Positions 42,079-50,718 of a stretch of 64,000 nucleotides of DNA are shown here, one piece after another. The translations under genes were made by a program, and so were the position numbers. Positions within the stretch are counted from its first letter, which is position 1, and each line of letters starts with the position of its first letter. This DNA comes from AP-15 sp963703745 (GTDB taxonomy: Bacteria; Pseudomonadota; Alphaproteobacteria; ATCC43930; CGMCC-115725). Location: assembly GCA_963703745.1 (NCBI GenBank), contig CAVPFL010000002.1, forward strand, positions 1,178,001 to 1,242,000, given 5' to 3'. The notes beneath the pieces were generated by a model that was not told where the DNA came from, ran no database searches, and saw only the letters and a program-made list of their open reading frames with translations.

Positions 42079-43437
42079 ATGACCCACAACCTCTCGCCCC
42101 GATCGCCCGCGCCTCTGGTCGCAGCGCGGCCTCGCACGCCTCTCTTTGGCAAGATCCGCGTCCCCGGGGATAAGTCGATCTCGCATCGCGCATTGATGCT
42201 GGGGGCGCTTGCGGTTGGACGGACTCAGATCTCGGGCCTTCTCGAGGGGGAGGACGTGCTGGCAACTGCCGCAGCCATCAACGCGCTCGGCGCGCATGCT
42301 TCCCCAACTGGCGACGGCCGGTGGGCGGTGAACGGGGTCGGCATCGGCGGGCTCGTCGAGCCGGAGGATCTGCTCGATCTCGGCAATTCCGGAACATCGG
42401 CTCGGCTGCTGCTCGGCATCCTCGCCACCCACCCGATTACCGCCTTCGTCACCGGTGATGCCTCGCTGCGTCGCCGGCCGATGGGTCGGGTTGTCGCGCC
42501 GCTAAGCCGCGTCGGCGCCCGTTTTGTAACGCGGGAAGGCGCGCGCTTGCCGCTCGCGATCAGCGGTGCCACCGACCCCGTCCCAATCAGCTATCAGCTT
42601 CCGGTGCCCTCAGCGCAGGTTAAATCCGCGGTGCTGCTCGCCGGGCTCAATGCCCCGGGCACTACGACAGTGATCGAACCCCAGCCGACCCGCGACCACA
42701 CCGAGCGCATGCTTCGCCATTTCGGGGCAACGGTCATTGCCGAGCCGGTTGAGGGCGGCGGGAAGCGTATCACCCTCGAAGGTTACCCGGAGCTTGCCGC
42801 GGCACCCATCGCGGTACCGGGCGATCCCTCCTCTGCCGCCTTTCCGCTGATCGCAGCACTGATCATTCCGGGCTCGGAGGTCACGATCGAAGACGTCGGC
42901 ATCAACCCGCTGCGGATCGGGCTTATCGAGTGTCTGCGCGAGATGGGCGCGGACATTGCCTTGTTGAACGAGCGTGACGAGGGGGGCGAGCCCGTCGCCG
43001 ACCTGCGCGTCCGCGCCGGGACGTTGAAGGGCGCGGATATCCCGGCGGAACGGGCGCCGCGGATGATCGATGAGTATCCAATCCTTGCCGTTGCCGCGGC
43101 TTGCGCCAGTGGCCGCACAGTGATGCGCGGCCTCGCCGAATTGCGCGTCAAAGAAAGCGACCGTCTTTCCGCCATCGCCGTCGGTCTTGGCGCTTGTGGC
43201 GTACGCGTCGCGGTCGACGGCGACGTTCTGACCGTCGAGGGCGATGGCGGCCCACCCGAGGGTGGTGCCCTGATAGCCACGCAGCTCGACCATCGGATCG
43301 CGATGGCGTTTCTGGTCCTTGGTTTGGCCGCCCGCCTGCCGGTGCGAGTTGATGACGCGACGCCAATCGCGACCAGTTTTCCCGGCTTCCTCTCTCTGAT
43401 GAGCGGGCTCGGTTGTACGATGGAAGGGGAGGAGTGA
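42079..43437 (+). CDS. aroA: 3-phosphoshikimate 1-carboxyvinyltransferase (EPSP synthase)
   Basis: A 452-residue EPSP synthase that joins shikimate 3-phosphate and phosphoenolpyruvate on the way to chorismate. It has the class II-like sequence pattern: GKIRVPGDKSISHRALMLGA at the start, GLLEGEDVLAT, LDLGNSGTSARLL near residue 100, GDASLRRRPMGRV, QVKSAVLLAGLNAPG and RVKESDRLSAIAVGL near the end. In the GNSGTS loop a glycine stands where the glyphosate-tolerant CP4 enzyme has alanine, which predicts a sensitive enzyme (inference). It overlaps cmk by 4 bp (GTGA). ATG 42079 is preferred over TTG 42073. Confidence 0.96.
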   Translation: MTHNLSPRSPAPLVAARPRTPLFGKIRVPGDKSISHRALMLGALAVGRTQISGLLEGEDVLATAAAINALGAHASPTGDGRWAVNGVGIGGLVEPEDLLDLGNSGTSARLLLGILATHPITAFVTGDASLRRRPMGRVVAPLSRVGARFVTREGARLPLAISGATDPVPISYQLPVPSAQVKSAVLLAGLNAPGTTTVIEPQPTRDHTERMLRHFGATVIAEPVEGGGKRITLEGYPELAAAPIAVPGDPSSAAFPLIAALIIPGSEVTIEDVGINPLRIGLIECLREMGADIALLNERDEGGEPVADLRVRAGTLKGADIPAERAPRMIDEYPILAVAAACASGRTVMRGLAELRVKESDRLSAIAVGLGACGVRVAVDGDVLTVEGDGGPPEGGALIATQLDHRIAMAFLVLGLAARLPVRVDDATPIATSFPGFLSLMSGLGCTMEGEE

Positions 43438-44108
43438 CGGCGACGGCTCGCCCCCTCGTCGTTGCGATCGACGGACCCGCGGCCTCTGGCAAAGGCACGC
43501 TTGCGCGCCGTCTCGCCAAGCACTTTGGCCTTGCCCACCTCGACACCGGAGCACTCTACCGGGCAACGGCGCTTATCGTCCTCGATCAGGCGGCAGACCC
43601 GGCAGATCCGGCAGCCGCGGCAAAGGCGGCCGGCCTTGTCCATCCTCGGCTGCTCTCGGATCCGCGGCTGCGCGGCGAAGCGGCCTCCGCGGCTGCTTCG
43701 GTGGTTGCCACGATCCCAGTCGTCCGACAGACCTTGCTCGACCTGCAGCGAAATTTCGCGGCCCGTCCACCGAAACCCGCCAGGGGTGCGATCCTCGACG
43801 GTCGAGACATCGGCTCCGTCGTCTGTCCAGCAGCCGAGGTGAAGCTGTTCGTCACCGCGAGCGCCGAGGAGCGCGCCCGGCGGCGGGTCGAAGAGTTGCG
43901 ACGACAGGGCACGACCGCTATATTTATGGACGTCTTGCGAGATCTGAAGCAACGCGACGCGCGCGACATCGAGCGGCGGGTCGCCCCATTGACCGCAGCG
44001 CCCGACGCGATCGTCATCGATACGACGACGCTCGATCCGGATGCAGTTTTCGAGCGCGCCGCCACACTCATCGCGCGTGCAATTAAGGAGAAGGAATGGC
44101 AGAAGTAG
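43434..44108 (+). CDS. cmk: Cytidylate kinase
   Basis: A 224-residue (d)CMP kinase that makes CDP for RNA, DNA and lipid synthesis. The P-loop reads AIDGPAASGKGTLARRLA, then LAHLDTGALYRATAL, GAILDGRDIGSVVCP near residue 120, and KLFVTASAEERARRR with the lid RQGTTAIFMDVLRDLKQRDA. GTG 43434 behind GGGGAGGA overlaps the aroA stop; an upstream TTG in the aroA gene is not supported. Its 3' end overlaps rpsA by 13 bp, so aroA, cmk and rpsA are translationally coupled. Confidence 0.95.
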   Translation: MTATARPLVVAIDGPAASGKGTLARRLAKHFGLAHLDTGALYRATALIVLDQAADPADPAAAAKAAGLVHPRLLSDPRLRGEAASAAASVVATIPVVRQTLLDLQRNFAARPPKPARGAILDGRDIGSVVCPAAEVKLFVTASAEERARRRVEELRRQGTTAIFMDVLRDLKQRDARDIERRVAPLTAAPDAIVIDTTTLDPDAVFERAATLIARAIKEKEWQK

Positions 44109-45838
44109 AACTACAAACCAGGGAGGCGCCCGCAAAAGAGAGTTTTGCGGCGCTTCTCGATGAATCGCTGGGTGTTTCGAGCAGTCTCGAGGGAACCGTC
44201 GTCAAAGGCCGGGTCATAGCCGTCGAGAATGATGCCGTGCTGATCGACGTCGGTCTCAAATCGGAGGGGCGCGTGCCGCTGAAGGAGTTCGCGGCAGGAG
44301 GCGCTCAGCCCGATCTCCATGTCGGCGACACCGTCGAGGTCTTTCTCGAGCGGATGGAGGACAAGAACGGGGAGGCCCAGCTGTCGCGCGAGAAGGCGCG
44401 CCGCGAGGAGGCCTGGAGCCAGCTGGACAAAAGCTTTCAGGCAAACGAGCGGGTGACCGGAGTGATCTTCGGCCGGGTCAAGGGCGGGTTTACCGTCGAC
44501 CTTAGCGGCGCCGTCGCCTTCTTGCCGGGCAGCCAAGTCGACATACGTCCGGTGCGCGACATCACCCCGCTCCTCGGATCGCCGCAACCGTTCCAGATCC
44601 TCAAGATGGATCGCTCGCGTGGCAACATCGTCGTGTCGCGCCGCGCGGTGCTCGAGGAAAGTCGCGCTGAGCAGCGCTCCGAACTCGTCGCCAGCCTTAA
44701 GGAGGGCCAGATCCTCAACGGCGTCGTCAAGAACATCACCGATTACGGCGCCTTTGTCGATCTCGGCGGTGTGGATGGGTTGTTGCACGTCACCGACATC
44801 GCCTGGCGCCGCATCAACCATCCGTCGGAGGCGCTCAATATCGGTCAGACCGTAAAGGTCCAGGTCATTCGCTTCAACCCGGAGACGCAGCGCATCTCCC
44901 TTGGTATGAAGCAGCTCGAGGCCGATCCTTGGGAGGGTGTAGAGCTCAAATATCCGGCCGGGGCCAGGTTCCGCGGCCGCGTCACCAACATTACCGATTA
45001 CGGCGCCTTTGTTGAGCTGGAGCCAGGGGTCGAAGGGCTGGTTCACGTCTCCGAGATGAGCTGGACCAAGAAGAACGTGCACCCAGGCAAGATCATCTCG
45101 ACAAGTCAGGAGGTCGAGGTGATGGTCCTCGACGTCGATCCGCAGAAGCGCCGGATCAGCCTTGGGCTGAAGCAGACGCTTGCCAATCCGTGGGAAGCTT
45201 TTCTCGAAGAGCACCCGATCGAGAGCGAGCTCGAAGGCGAGGTTCGCAACATCACCGAGTTCGGCCTGTTCGTCGGCTTGCCCGGCGACATCGACGGCAT
45301 GGTTCACCTCTCCGACATCGATTGGAACCGTCCCGGCGAGGAGGCGATCAACAACTACCACAAGGGCGAGGTGGTGCGCGTCAAAGTGCTCGACGTCGAT
45401 GTTGACAAGGAGCGCATAAGCCTCGGCATCAAGCAGCTTGCGGCCGACCCCTTCGAGGCCGGCATGACCAAGCTTAGGAAAGGAGAGGTCGTTACCGGGA
45501 CGATCGCCGCGCTGACAGACGGCGGCGTCGAAGTGACTATCGGCGACGGTATTCCGGGATTTATCCGCAAGTCCGAGCTTTCCCGCGATCGCAGCGAACA
45601 ACGCCCGGACCGTTTCGCCGTCGGCGAGAAGGTCGATGCCAAGGTAACGGCGATCGAACGCTCTACGCGCAAAGTGACGCTGTCGATCAAAGCCCGGGAG
45701 ATGGATGAGGAGAAGCGGGCAATGGCCGAGTATGGCTCTTCGGATTCAGGCGCCAGTCTCGGTGATATCCTCGGTGCTGCAATCAACCGCGCCCGCCGGC
45801 AGGGCGAGGTCGAGGAGAAGACAGAAGATAAGAGCTGA
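44096..45838 (+). CDS. rpsA: 30S ribosomal protein S1
   Basis: A 580-residue ribosomal protein S1 with six S1 RNA-binding domains. The repeats are easily seen as GVVKNITDYGAFVDLGGVDG, GRVTNITDYGAFVELEPGVE, GEVRNITEFGLFVGLPGDID and linking GLLHVTDIAWRR and GLVHVSEMSW segments. The N-terminal two, which dock on the ribosome, are more divergent. It helps initiation on mRNAs with weak ribosome binding sites. ATG 44096 follows AAGGAGAAGGA inside the end of cmk. A short hairpin (CCCGTC/GACGGG) just after the stop may end transcription. Confidence 0.97.
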   Translation: MAEVELQTREAPAKESFAALLDESLGVSSSLEGTVVKGRVIAVENDAVLIDVGLKSEGRVPLKEFAAGGAQPDLHVGDTVEVFLERMEDKNGEAQLSREKARREEAWSQLDKSFQANERVTGVIFGRVKGGFTVDLSGAVAFLPGSQVDIRPVRDITPLLGSPQPFQILKMDRSRGNIVVSRRAVLEESRAEQRSELVASLKEGQILNGVVKNITDYGAFVDLGGVDGLLHVTDIAWRRINHPSEALNIGQTVKVQVIRFNPETQRISLGMKQLEADPWEGVELKYPAGARFRGRVTNITDYGAFVELEPGVEGLVHVSEMSWTKKNVHPGKIISTSQEVEVMVLDVDPQKRRISLGLKQTLANPWEAFLEEHPIESELEGEVRNITEFGLFVGLPGDIDGMVHLSDIDWNRPGEEAINNYHKGEVVRVKVLDVDVDKERISLGIKQLAADPFEAGMTKLRKGEVVTGTIAALTDGGVEVTIGDGIPGFIRKSELSRDRSEQRPDRFAVGEKVDAKVTAIERSTRKVTLSIKAREMDEEKRAMAEYGSSDSGASLGDILGAAINRARRQGEVEEKTEDKS

Positions 45839-45955
45839 CGGAGCTGACGGTATACCCCGTCGCGCGGACGGGTAAGGGGGACAGTTTCCGTCCCTTGACG
45901 GTCGCTGGACGCTTTGGCAGGCTGGCGTCCTTGCCATATGAGCACGGGCGCGGCG

Positions 45956-46249
45956 ATGACGAAATCGGAGCTCGTACAAAAGCTTGCCGAAGCCAATCCG
46001 CATTTGTACCAGCGAGATGTCGAGGTCATCGTGACAGCGATCTTCGACGAGATTGCGGCGGCGCTGGCTCGCGGAGACCGAGTCGAATTACGCGGATTCG
46101 GGGCATTTTCGGTCAAGCGCAGAGATGCTCGCATGGGCCGCAACCCGCGTACCGGCGACAGTGTCCGCGTTGCCGAGAAACACATTCCGTTCTTCAAGAC
46201 CGGCAAGCAGCTTCGCGACCGGTTGAACCAGGGTACCCGCCAGGCCTAA
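45956..46249 (+). CDS. ihfB: Integration host factor subunit beta
   Basis: A 97-residue HU/IHF-family DNA-bending protein. It starts MTKSELVQKLAEANPHLYQR, and the DNA-contacting arm reads ELRGFGAFSVKRRDARMGRN followed by PRTGDSVRV. It ends KHIPFFKTGKQLRDRLN. With the alpha subunit (elsewhere) it bends DNA at specific sites for recombination, replication and transcription. The position directly after rpsA is the usual alphaproteobacterial arrangement. ATG 45956 gives the conserved start; ATG 45938 is possible. Confidence 0.94.
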   Translation: MTKSELVQKLAEANPHLYQRDVEVIVTAIFDEIAAALARGDRVELRGFGAFSVKRRDARMGRNPRTGDSVRVAEKHIPFFKTGKQLRDRLNQGTRQA

Positions 46250-46277
46250 CCCGAGGGGCCATTCGCCGGTTGATCGG

Positions 46278-46598
46278 ATGAAGGCTGTTTACTGGGCGGT
46301 AACACTGGTCGCCGCAGCTTTGCTGATCCCGTTTGCACTGTCCAACCGCCAACCCGTCTCACTCGGGTTCTGGCCGCTACCGTTTTTGGTCGACCTGCCG
46401 CTGTACCTTCTCGTTCTGTCGCTATTGCTCGCGGGCTTTGTCATCGGAGCCGCTGCCACCTGGATCGCCGGGCGGCGTATACGGCGCGATCTGCGGCGTC
46501 GTCGCCGACGTGTCGAAGCGCTCGAGCGAGAGCTTATGGTGGTTCGCTCGCAGCTCGAAGACCAGGCTGGGACAGGGAGGTCGGGGCTCCCAGCATGA
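46278..46598 (+). CDS. LapA-domain (DUF1049) membrane protein
   Basis: A 106-residue protein with two membrane segments (YWAVTLVAAALLIPFALSN and LPLYLLVLSLLLAGFVIGAA) joined by the SNRQPVSLGFWPLPFLVDL loop, as in LapA-domain proteins. A basic cytoplasmic coiled-coil tail follows (RRIRRDLRRRRRRVEALERE). LapA/LapB help assemble lipopolysaccharide in enterobacteria; the role of the alphaproteobacterial version is not established. It follows ihfB by 28 bp, the conserved order. Confidence 0.86.
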   Translation: MKAVYWAVTLVAAALLIPFALSNRQPVSLGFWPLPFLVDLPLYLLVLSLLLAGFVIGAAATWIAGRRIRRDLRRRRRRVEALERELMVVRSQLEDQAGTGRSGLPA

Positions 46599-46756
46599 AG
46601 CTGCGGTCGACATCGGGCATACGCGGCGCGCGTAGTTGACGTTTTGTTGACCCAAACTATGCAAGGCGAGACTAAAGTTTGCGCCGTCCCGAAAACCGAA
46701 TAGGTTGACGAGATACCACCCGGGCGAGCATCCGCGCGGGATTTCATGGAGGAGGA

Positions 46757-48169
46757 ATGATTTACCCGGTCGTTCTGTCCGGCGGTTCGGGCACCCGGCT
46801 GTGGCCGATGTCCCGCACGCTCTACCCGAAGCAGCTACTGACACTGCTAGGCCGGGATAGCCTGTTGCAGCAAACAGTCCAGCGGGTTGCGGATGACGGG
46901 CGGTTTGCCGCACCCATCCTCGTCGCAAACGAAGAGCATAGGTTCATCATCGCCGAGCAACTGCGCGAGATTGCGGTGGTGCCGCGCGCGCTGCTCCTTG
47001 AGCCGATTGGCCGCAACACCGCGCCCGCCGTATGCGTCGCCGCGCTGGCGCTGAGCGAGACCGATCCCGATCCGCTGATGCTGGTAATGCCCTCCGACCA
47101 TACGATCGGCGATGTCGGAGCCTTTCTCGCTGCCGTCGACATCGCGGCGACGGCAGCCCGCAGCGGCGCCTTGGTCGGCTTTGGCATCGCCCCCGAGCGC
47201 GCCGAGACCGGCTATGGCTATGTGCGGCGCGGCGGGGCGTTAGCGACAGAAGGCGTCTTTGCCGTCGCCGAGTTCGTCGAAAAGCCTGGTCCGGAGCAGG
47301 CGAAACAGTACCTCGCTTCCGGCGAATACTCTTGGAATAGCGGGATCTTCATGTTCCCCGCGCGGCTCTACATCGACGAGCTGGAGCGTCTGCGACCCGC
47401 CATGGTTGTCGCTTGCCGGCGCGCGCTGACCGAGGGGCGACGGGAAAGTGACTTCATCCGCCTGGACAAGGATGCGTTTTCAGCCTGCGATGGTGACTCG
47501 GTCGACTACGCAGTAATGGAAAAGACGCGGCGCGCCGCCGTTGTGCCGGTCGCCATGGGGTGGAGCGATATTGGCTCCTGGGACGCCCTGTGGGAGATGA
47601 GCGGCAAGGACCGCGAGGGCAATTCGATCGAGGGCAACGTCGTCGCCGAAGACACCCGCAATTGCTATCTGCGGTCCGAGGCAGGGCTCGTCGCGGCGAT
47701 CGGCATCGAGGACCTCATCGTCGTTGGAACCGCCGACGCGGTCATGGTGGCACCGCGGAAACGCGCCCAGGATGTCAGGAAACTGGTAGCTCGCCTGGTC
47801 AAGGAGCGCCGTGACGAGGCGGATGCGCTGCCGACCGTCCATCGCCCATGGGGGAGTTTTACGTCGCTGCACAATGGCCACCGGGTGCAGGTCAAGCATA
47901 TCGTTGTAAAGCCCGGCGGCAGGCTGTCACTGCAGATGCACCATCATCGCGCGGAACATTGGATCGTCGTCCAGGGGACTGCCAAAATTCGCCGTGGTGA
48001 CGAGGAGATGATCCTGACAGAGGATCAGTCGACCTACATACCGCTCGGCACCGCTCATCGGCTTGAAAACCCGGGCAAGATTCCGCTGCACCTGATCGAG
48101 GTGCAGTCGGGAAGCTATCTCGGCGAGGACGACATCGTCCGCTTCGAAGACAGCTACGGCAGAAGCTGA
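46757..48169 (+). CDS. manC: Mannose-1-phosphate guanylyltransferase / mannose-6-phosphate isomerase
   Basis: A 470-residue type II phosphomannose isomerase/GDP-mannose pyrophosphorylase. The nucleotidyltransferase domain has VVLSGGSGTRLWPMSRTLYP, then LVMPSDHTI and FAVAEFVEKPG near residue 175. The C-terminal cupin domain is the isomerase: VHRPWGSFTSLHNGHR, KPGGRLSLQMHHHRAEHW and IPLGTAHRLENPG. It makes GDP-mannose for exopolysaccharide or LPS. ATG 46757 follows GGAGGAGGA. No other polysaccharide genes are adjacent. Confidence 0.95.
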   Translation: MIYPVVLSGGSGTRLWPMSRTLYPKQLLTLLGRDSLLQQTVQRVADDGRFAAPILVANEEHRFIIAEQLREIAVVPRALLLEPIGRNTAPAVCVAALALSETDPDPLMLVMPSDHTIGDVGAFLAAVDIAATAARSGALVGFGIAPERAETGYGYVRRGGALATEGVFAVAEFVEKPGPEQAKQYLASGEYSWNSGIFMFPARLYIDELERLRPAMVVACRRALTEGRRESDFIRLDKDAFSACDGDSVDYAVMEKTRRAAVVPVAMGWSDIGSWDALWEMSGKDREGNSIEGNVVAEDTRNCYLRSEAGLVAAIGIEDLIVVGTADAVMVAPRKRAQDVRKLVARLVKERRDEADALPTVHRPWGSFTSLHNGHRVQVKHIVVKPGGRLSLQMHHHRAEHWIVVQGTAKIRRGDEEMILTEDQSTYIPLGTAHRLENPGKIPLHLIEVQSGSYLGEDDIVRFEDSYGRS

Positions 48170-48208
48170 CGAACTCGGCGGGTTACGCGCACGCGGGGCG
48201 AGGAACTC

Positions 48209-49144
48209 CTACACCTCGGTTTTGGCGCCGGTCCGCTCGGTGATCAACCGGTAGTGCTCAACCCGCCGATGCTTTTCGAAATTGAAGATCGTGCGCCTGA
48301 GATACTCACCGAGGTCGAGATCGAGGGTGGCGGCGATGACCTCATCGTCCTCGCCGAGAGCACGGGCGACAATCTCGCCGGTCGGCGCGATGATCACCGA
48401 GCCGCCGATCAGTCCATAACCATCTTCCTTGCCGGCTTTGGCCGCGGCGAGGATCCAAGCAGCGTTTTGATAAGCATTCGCCTGCAGCGAGATCAAGTGG
48501 TGGAACATGCGTAGATGCACGGGCTCGGGGTGGTGAATGTTCTCGGACGGCGTGTTGTAGCCGAGCGCCACGATCTCGACGCCCTGAAGCCCCATGACGC
48601 GGAACGTCTCTGGCCAGCGCCGGTCGTTACAGATGCACATGCCGACGACCGCGTCGAGGGCACGCCACACCTTGAATCCCTCGTTGCCGACCTCGAAGTA
48701 GCGCTTTTCGAGATGTTGAAAAGGCGCGTTCGGTAGATGCTCGGAGTGGCCGGGCAAGTGAATCTTACGGTAGCGACCGATGATCCGCCCGTCGCGCTCG
48801 ACGAGGATCGAAGTGTTATAGCGATGCAGCTCGCCCCTTTCCTGGGTCAGCTCAGCATAGCCCAGATAAAAGCCAACTCCGAGTTCGCGGGCGAGATCGA
48901 ATAATGGTCGGGTCTCCGAGCCGGGCATCTCACGCTCGAAGAAGCGGTCGATCTCGTTCTGGTCGGTCATCCAATAGCGCGGGAAGAAAGTCGTCAGAGC
49001 TAGTTCGGGGAAGACGATAAATTCGGCGCCACGGGCGTGCGCGTCGCGCATCAGCGCCATCAGTCGCCTGACGACGGCGGTGCGCGTATCGGCGAGATGA
49101 ACCGGACCGGCCTGGGCGACGGCCACCCTCAGTTTACGAGACAC
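48209..49144 (-). CDS. N-carbamoyl-D-amino-acid hydrolase
   Basis: A 311-residue nitrilase-superfamily amidase. The catalytic triad is E47 (VFPELALTTFFPR), K127 (GRYRKIHLPGH) and C172 (GMCICNDRRWPE), the same numbers as in the Agrobacterium D-carbamoylase (known for that family). A second hallmark is HLRMFHHLISLQANAYQNAA near residue 210. It hydrolyses N-carbamoyl-D-amino acids to D-amino acids, CO2 and ammonia. GTG 49144 follows GAAGGAGAAG and lies 12 bp after the hydantoinase stop, so the two form an operon. Confidence 0.93.
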   Translation of the reverse strand: MSRKLRVAVAQAGPVHLADTRTAVVRRLMALMRDAHARGAEFIVFPELALTTFFPRYWMTDQNEIDRFFEREMPGSETRPLFDLARELGVGFYLGYAELTQERGELHRYNTSILVERDGRIIGRYRKIHLPGHSEHLPNAPFQHLEKRYFEVGNEGFKVWRALDAVVGMCICNDRRWPETFRVMGLQGVEIVALGYNTPSENIHHPEPVHLRMFHHLISLQANAYQNAAWILAAAKAGKEDGYGLIGGSVIIAPTGEIVARALGEDDEVIAATLDLDLGEYLRRTIFNFEKHRRVEHYRLITERTGAKTEV

Positions 49145-49156
49145 GAGGCTTCTCCT

Positions 49157-50620
49157 TCAAACAAGGCCAACCGCGCTTTCGGCGACCGCCGCAAGTTCGG
49201 GGACCGGCACGCCCAAAGGCTTTGCCGCCTCCGATAGGGCGCAAGGCAGGAATTGGCCGCTGCCGCGCGAGGCTACGAGTTTTCCGTCCTCTACGACGAT
49301 CCGGCCGCGGCTCAACACCGTCACCGGCCAACCGCGCAACCGGCGCCCTTCGTAAGGCGTATAGCCAACATTGTCGTGCAGTATCCCGGCGGTGATCTCG
49401 ATCTCGCGCTCGGGATCCCAGATCGCGATGTCGGCGTCGCTGCCGATCGCGATCGTGCCCTTCTTCGGATAGAGCCCGTACAACTTGGCGTGGTTCGTGG
49501 CGGTCAAGGCAACAAAGGCGTTGAGGTCGAGCCGCCCCTGCCCTACCCCTTCGGAAAAAAGCAATGGCAGCCGTAACTCGATGCCCGGCACGCCGTTGGC
49601 GATTTCCTTGAAGGTCGTCCTGTCGCCGTGTGGCAGCTTGCCGGAGGCATCGAAGCGGTAGGGGGCGTGATCGGAGGAGAAGACTTGGAAGGTTCCGTTC
49701 CTGAGCCCGGCCCACACCGCCTGCTGCGCCGCCCGGTCGCGCGGCGGCGGGCTGCAGCAGAATTTGGCGCCTTCAACGCCCGGCTTGGCTAGGTCATCGG
49801 CGGTCAGGAACAAGTATTGCGGGCAGGTCTCGCCATAGATCCTGAGGCCCCTGGTCTGTGCGTTACGGATAACCTCGATCGCCTCGCCTGCGGAGACGTG
49901 GACCAGCAAGATCGGCACATCGAGCAATTGCGATAATGCCACCGCACGATTTGTCGCTTCACCCTCGGCGAGCCGGGCATGGCTCACCGCGTGATAGCGC
50001 GGCGCCCCGAGGCCTCGCTCCAGCAGACGCCCGGTCAGCCACTTGATCATCTCGTGGTTCTCGGCGTGGACCATGACCAGCGCACCCTCGCGCCGGGCGA
50101 CCGCAAGGATGTCGAGCATCTGCCGGTCGTCGAGCGCCAGCAGGTCATAGGTCATATAGACCTTGAACGACGTATAGCCGTCGCGAATCAAGGCCGGCAG
50201 TTCCTGGCCCATGATTTGTTCGGAGGGATCCGAGATGATCAAATGAAAGGCGTAGTCGATCACCGCCTTCGGACCAGCGGCTGCGTGGTACTCCTCGACA
50301 ACTCGGCGGAGCGATTGGCCGCGATGCTGCGCGGCGAACGGGATGACCGTCGTGGTTCCGCCAAACGCCGCCGACACCGTAGCGCTGTAGAAATCGTCGG
50401 CGCAGACGACACCGGCCGAGGAGCGCTGCTCGATGTGACAATGGCTGTCGACGCCGCCCGGCAGGAGTAGATGGTCCCTCGCATCGATCTCGCGTGCTCC
50501 CGGACCCAGGTTTTTGCCGAGCATGGCGACGATACCGTCCTTGATGCCGATATCGCAGGCAGTGGTGTCGGCCGCGGTCGCGACCGTGCCGTTGCGGATC
50601 ACCAGATCGAAATCGCTCAT
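49157..50620 (-). CDS. Dihydropyrimidinase / D-hydantoinase
   Basis: A 487-residue cyclic amidohydrolase. Metal ligands are H60 and H62 (GVDSHCHIEQ), the carboxylated K153 (YTSFKVYMTYD), H185 (VMVHAENHE), H241 (LLVHVSAGEAIE) and D317 (FSSDHAPYRF). It opens dihydropyrimidines or 5-substituted hydantoins to N-carbamoyl products, which the downstream D-carbamoylase would convert to D-amino acids. ATG 50620 follows GGAGGGA. Divergent from ggt, with about 98 bp between them. The second ligand motif HCH instead of HTH is a mild variation. Confidence 0.93.
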   Translation of the reverse strand: MSDFDLVIRNGTVATAADTTACDIGIKDGIVAMLGKNLGPGAREIDARDHLLLPGGVDSHCHIEQRSSAGVVCADDFYSATVSAAFGGTTTVIPFAAQHRGQSLRRVVEEYHAAAGPKAVIDYAFHLIISDPSEQIMGQELPALIRDGYTSFKVYMTYDLLALDDRQMLDILAVARREGALVMVHAENHEMIKWLTGRLLERGLGAPRYHAVSHARLAEGEATNRAVALSQLLDVPILLVHVSAGEAIEVIRNAQTRGLRIYGETCPQYLFLTADDLAKPGVEGAKFCCSPPPRDRAAQQAVWAGLRNGTFQVFSSDHAPYRFDASGKLPHGDRTTFKEIANGVPGIELRLPLLFSEGVGQGRLDLNAFVALTATNHAKLYGLYPKKGTIAIGSDADIAIWDPEREIEITAGILHDNVGYTPYEGRRLRGWPVTVLSRGRIVVEDGKLVASRGSGQFLPCALSEAAKPLGVPVPELAAVAESAVGLV

Positions 50621-50718
50621 GCCCCGTCCCTCCGTACCCTTCTACAACGCCCCTTCTATCCGCGGTCGGTCAAGCGCTACTGTGGCGCATCGAGAGCACC
50701 GTGCAACAAGGGACAGCC

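Noticed and set aside
42079..43437. aroA as a glyphosate-tolerant class II EPSP synthase like CP4.
   Set aside because: The overall pattern is class II-like, but the loop has glycine where CP4 has alanine, so tolerance is not supported.
44111..45601. A 496-codon minus-strand frame over rpsA.
   Set aside because: It is a shadow of the ribosomal protein S1 gene on the other strand.
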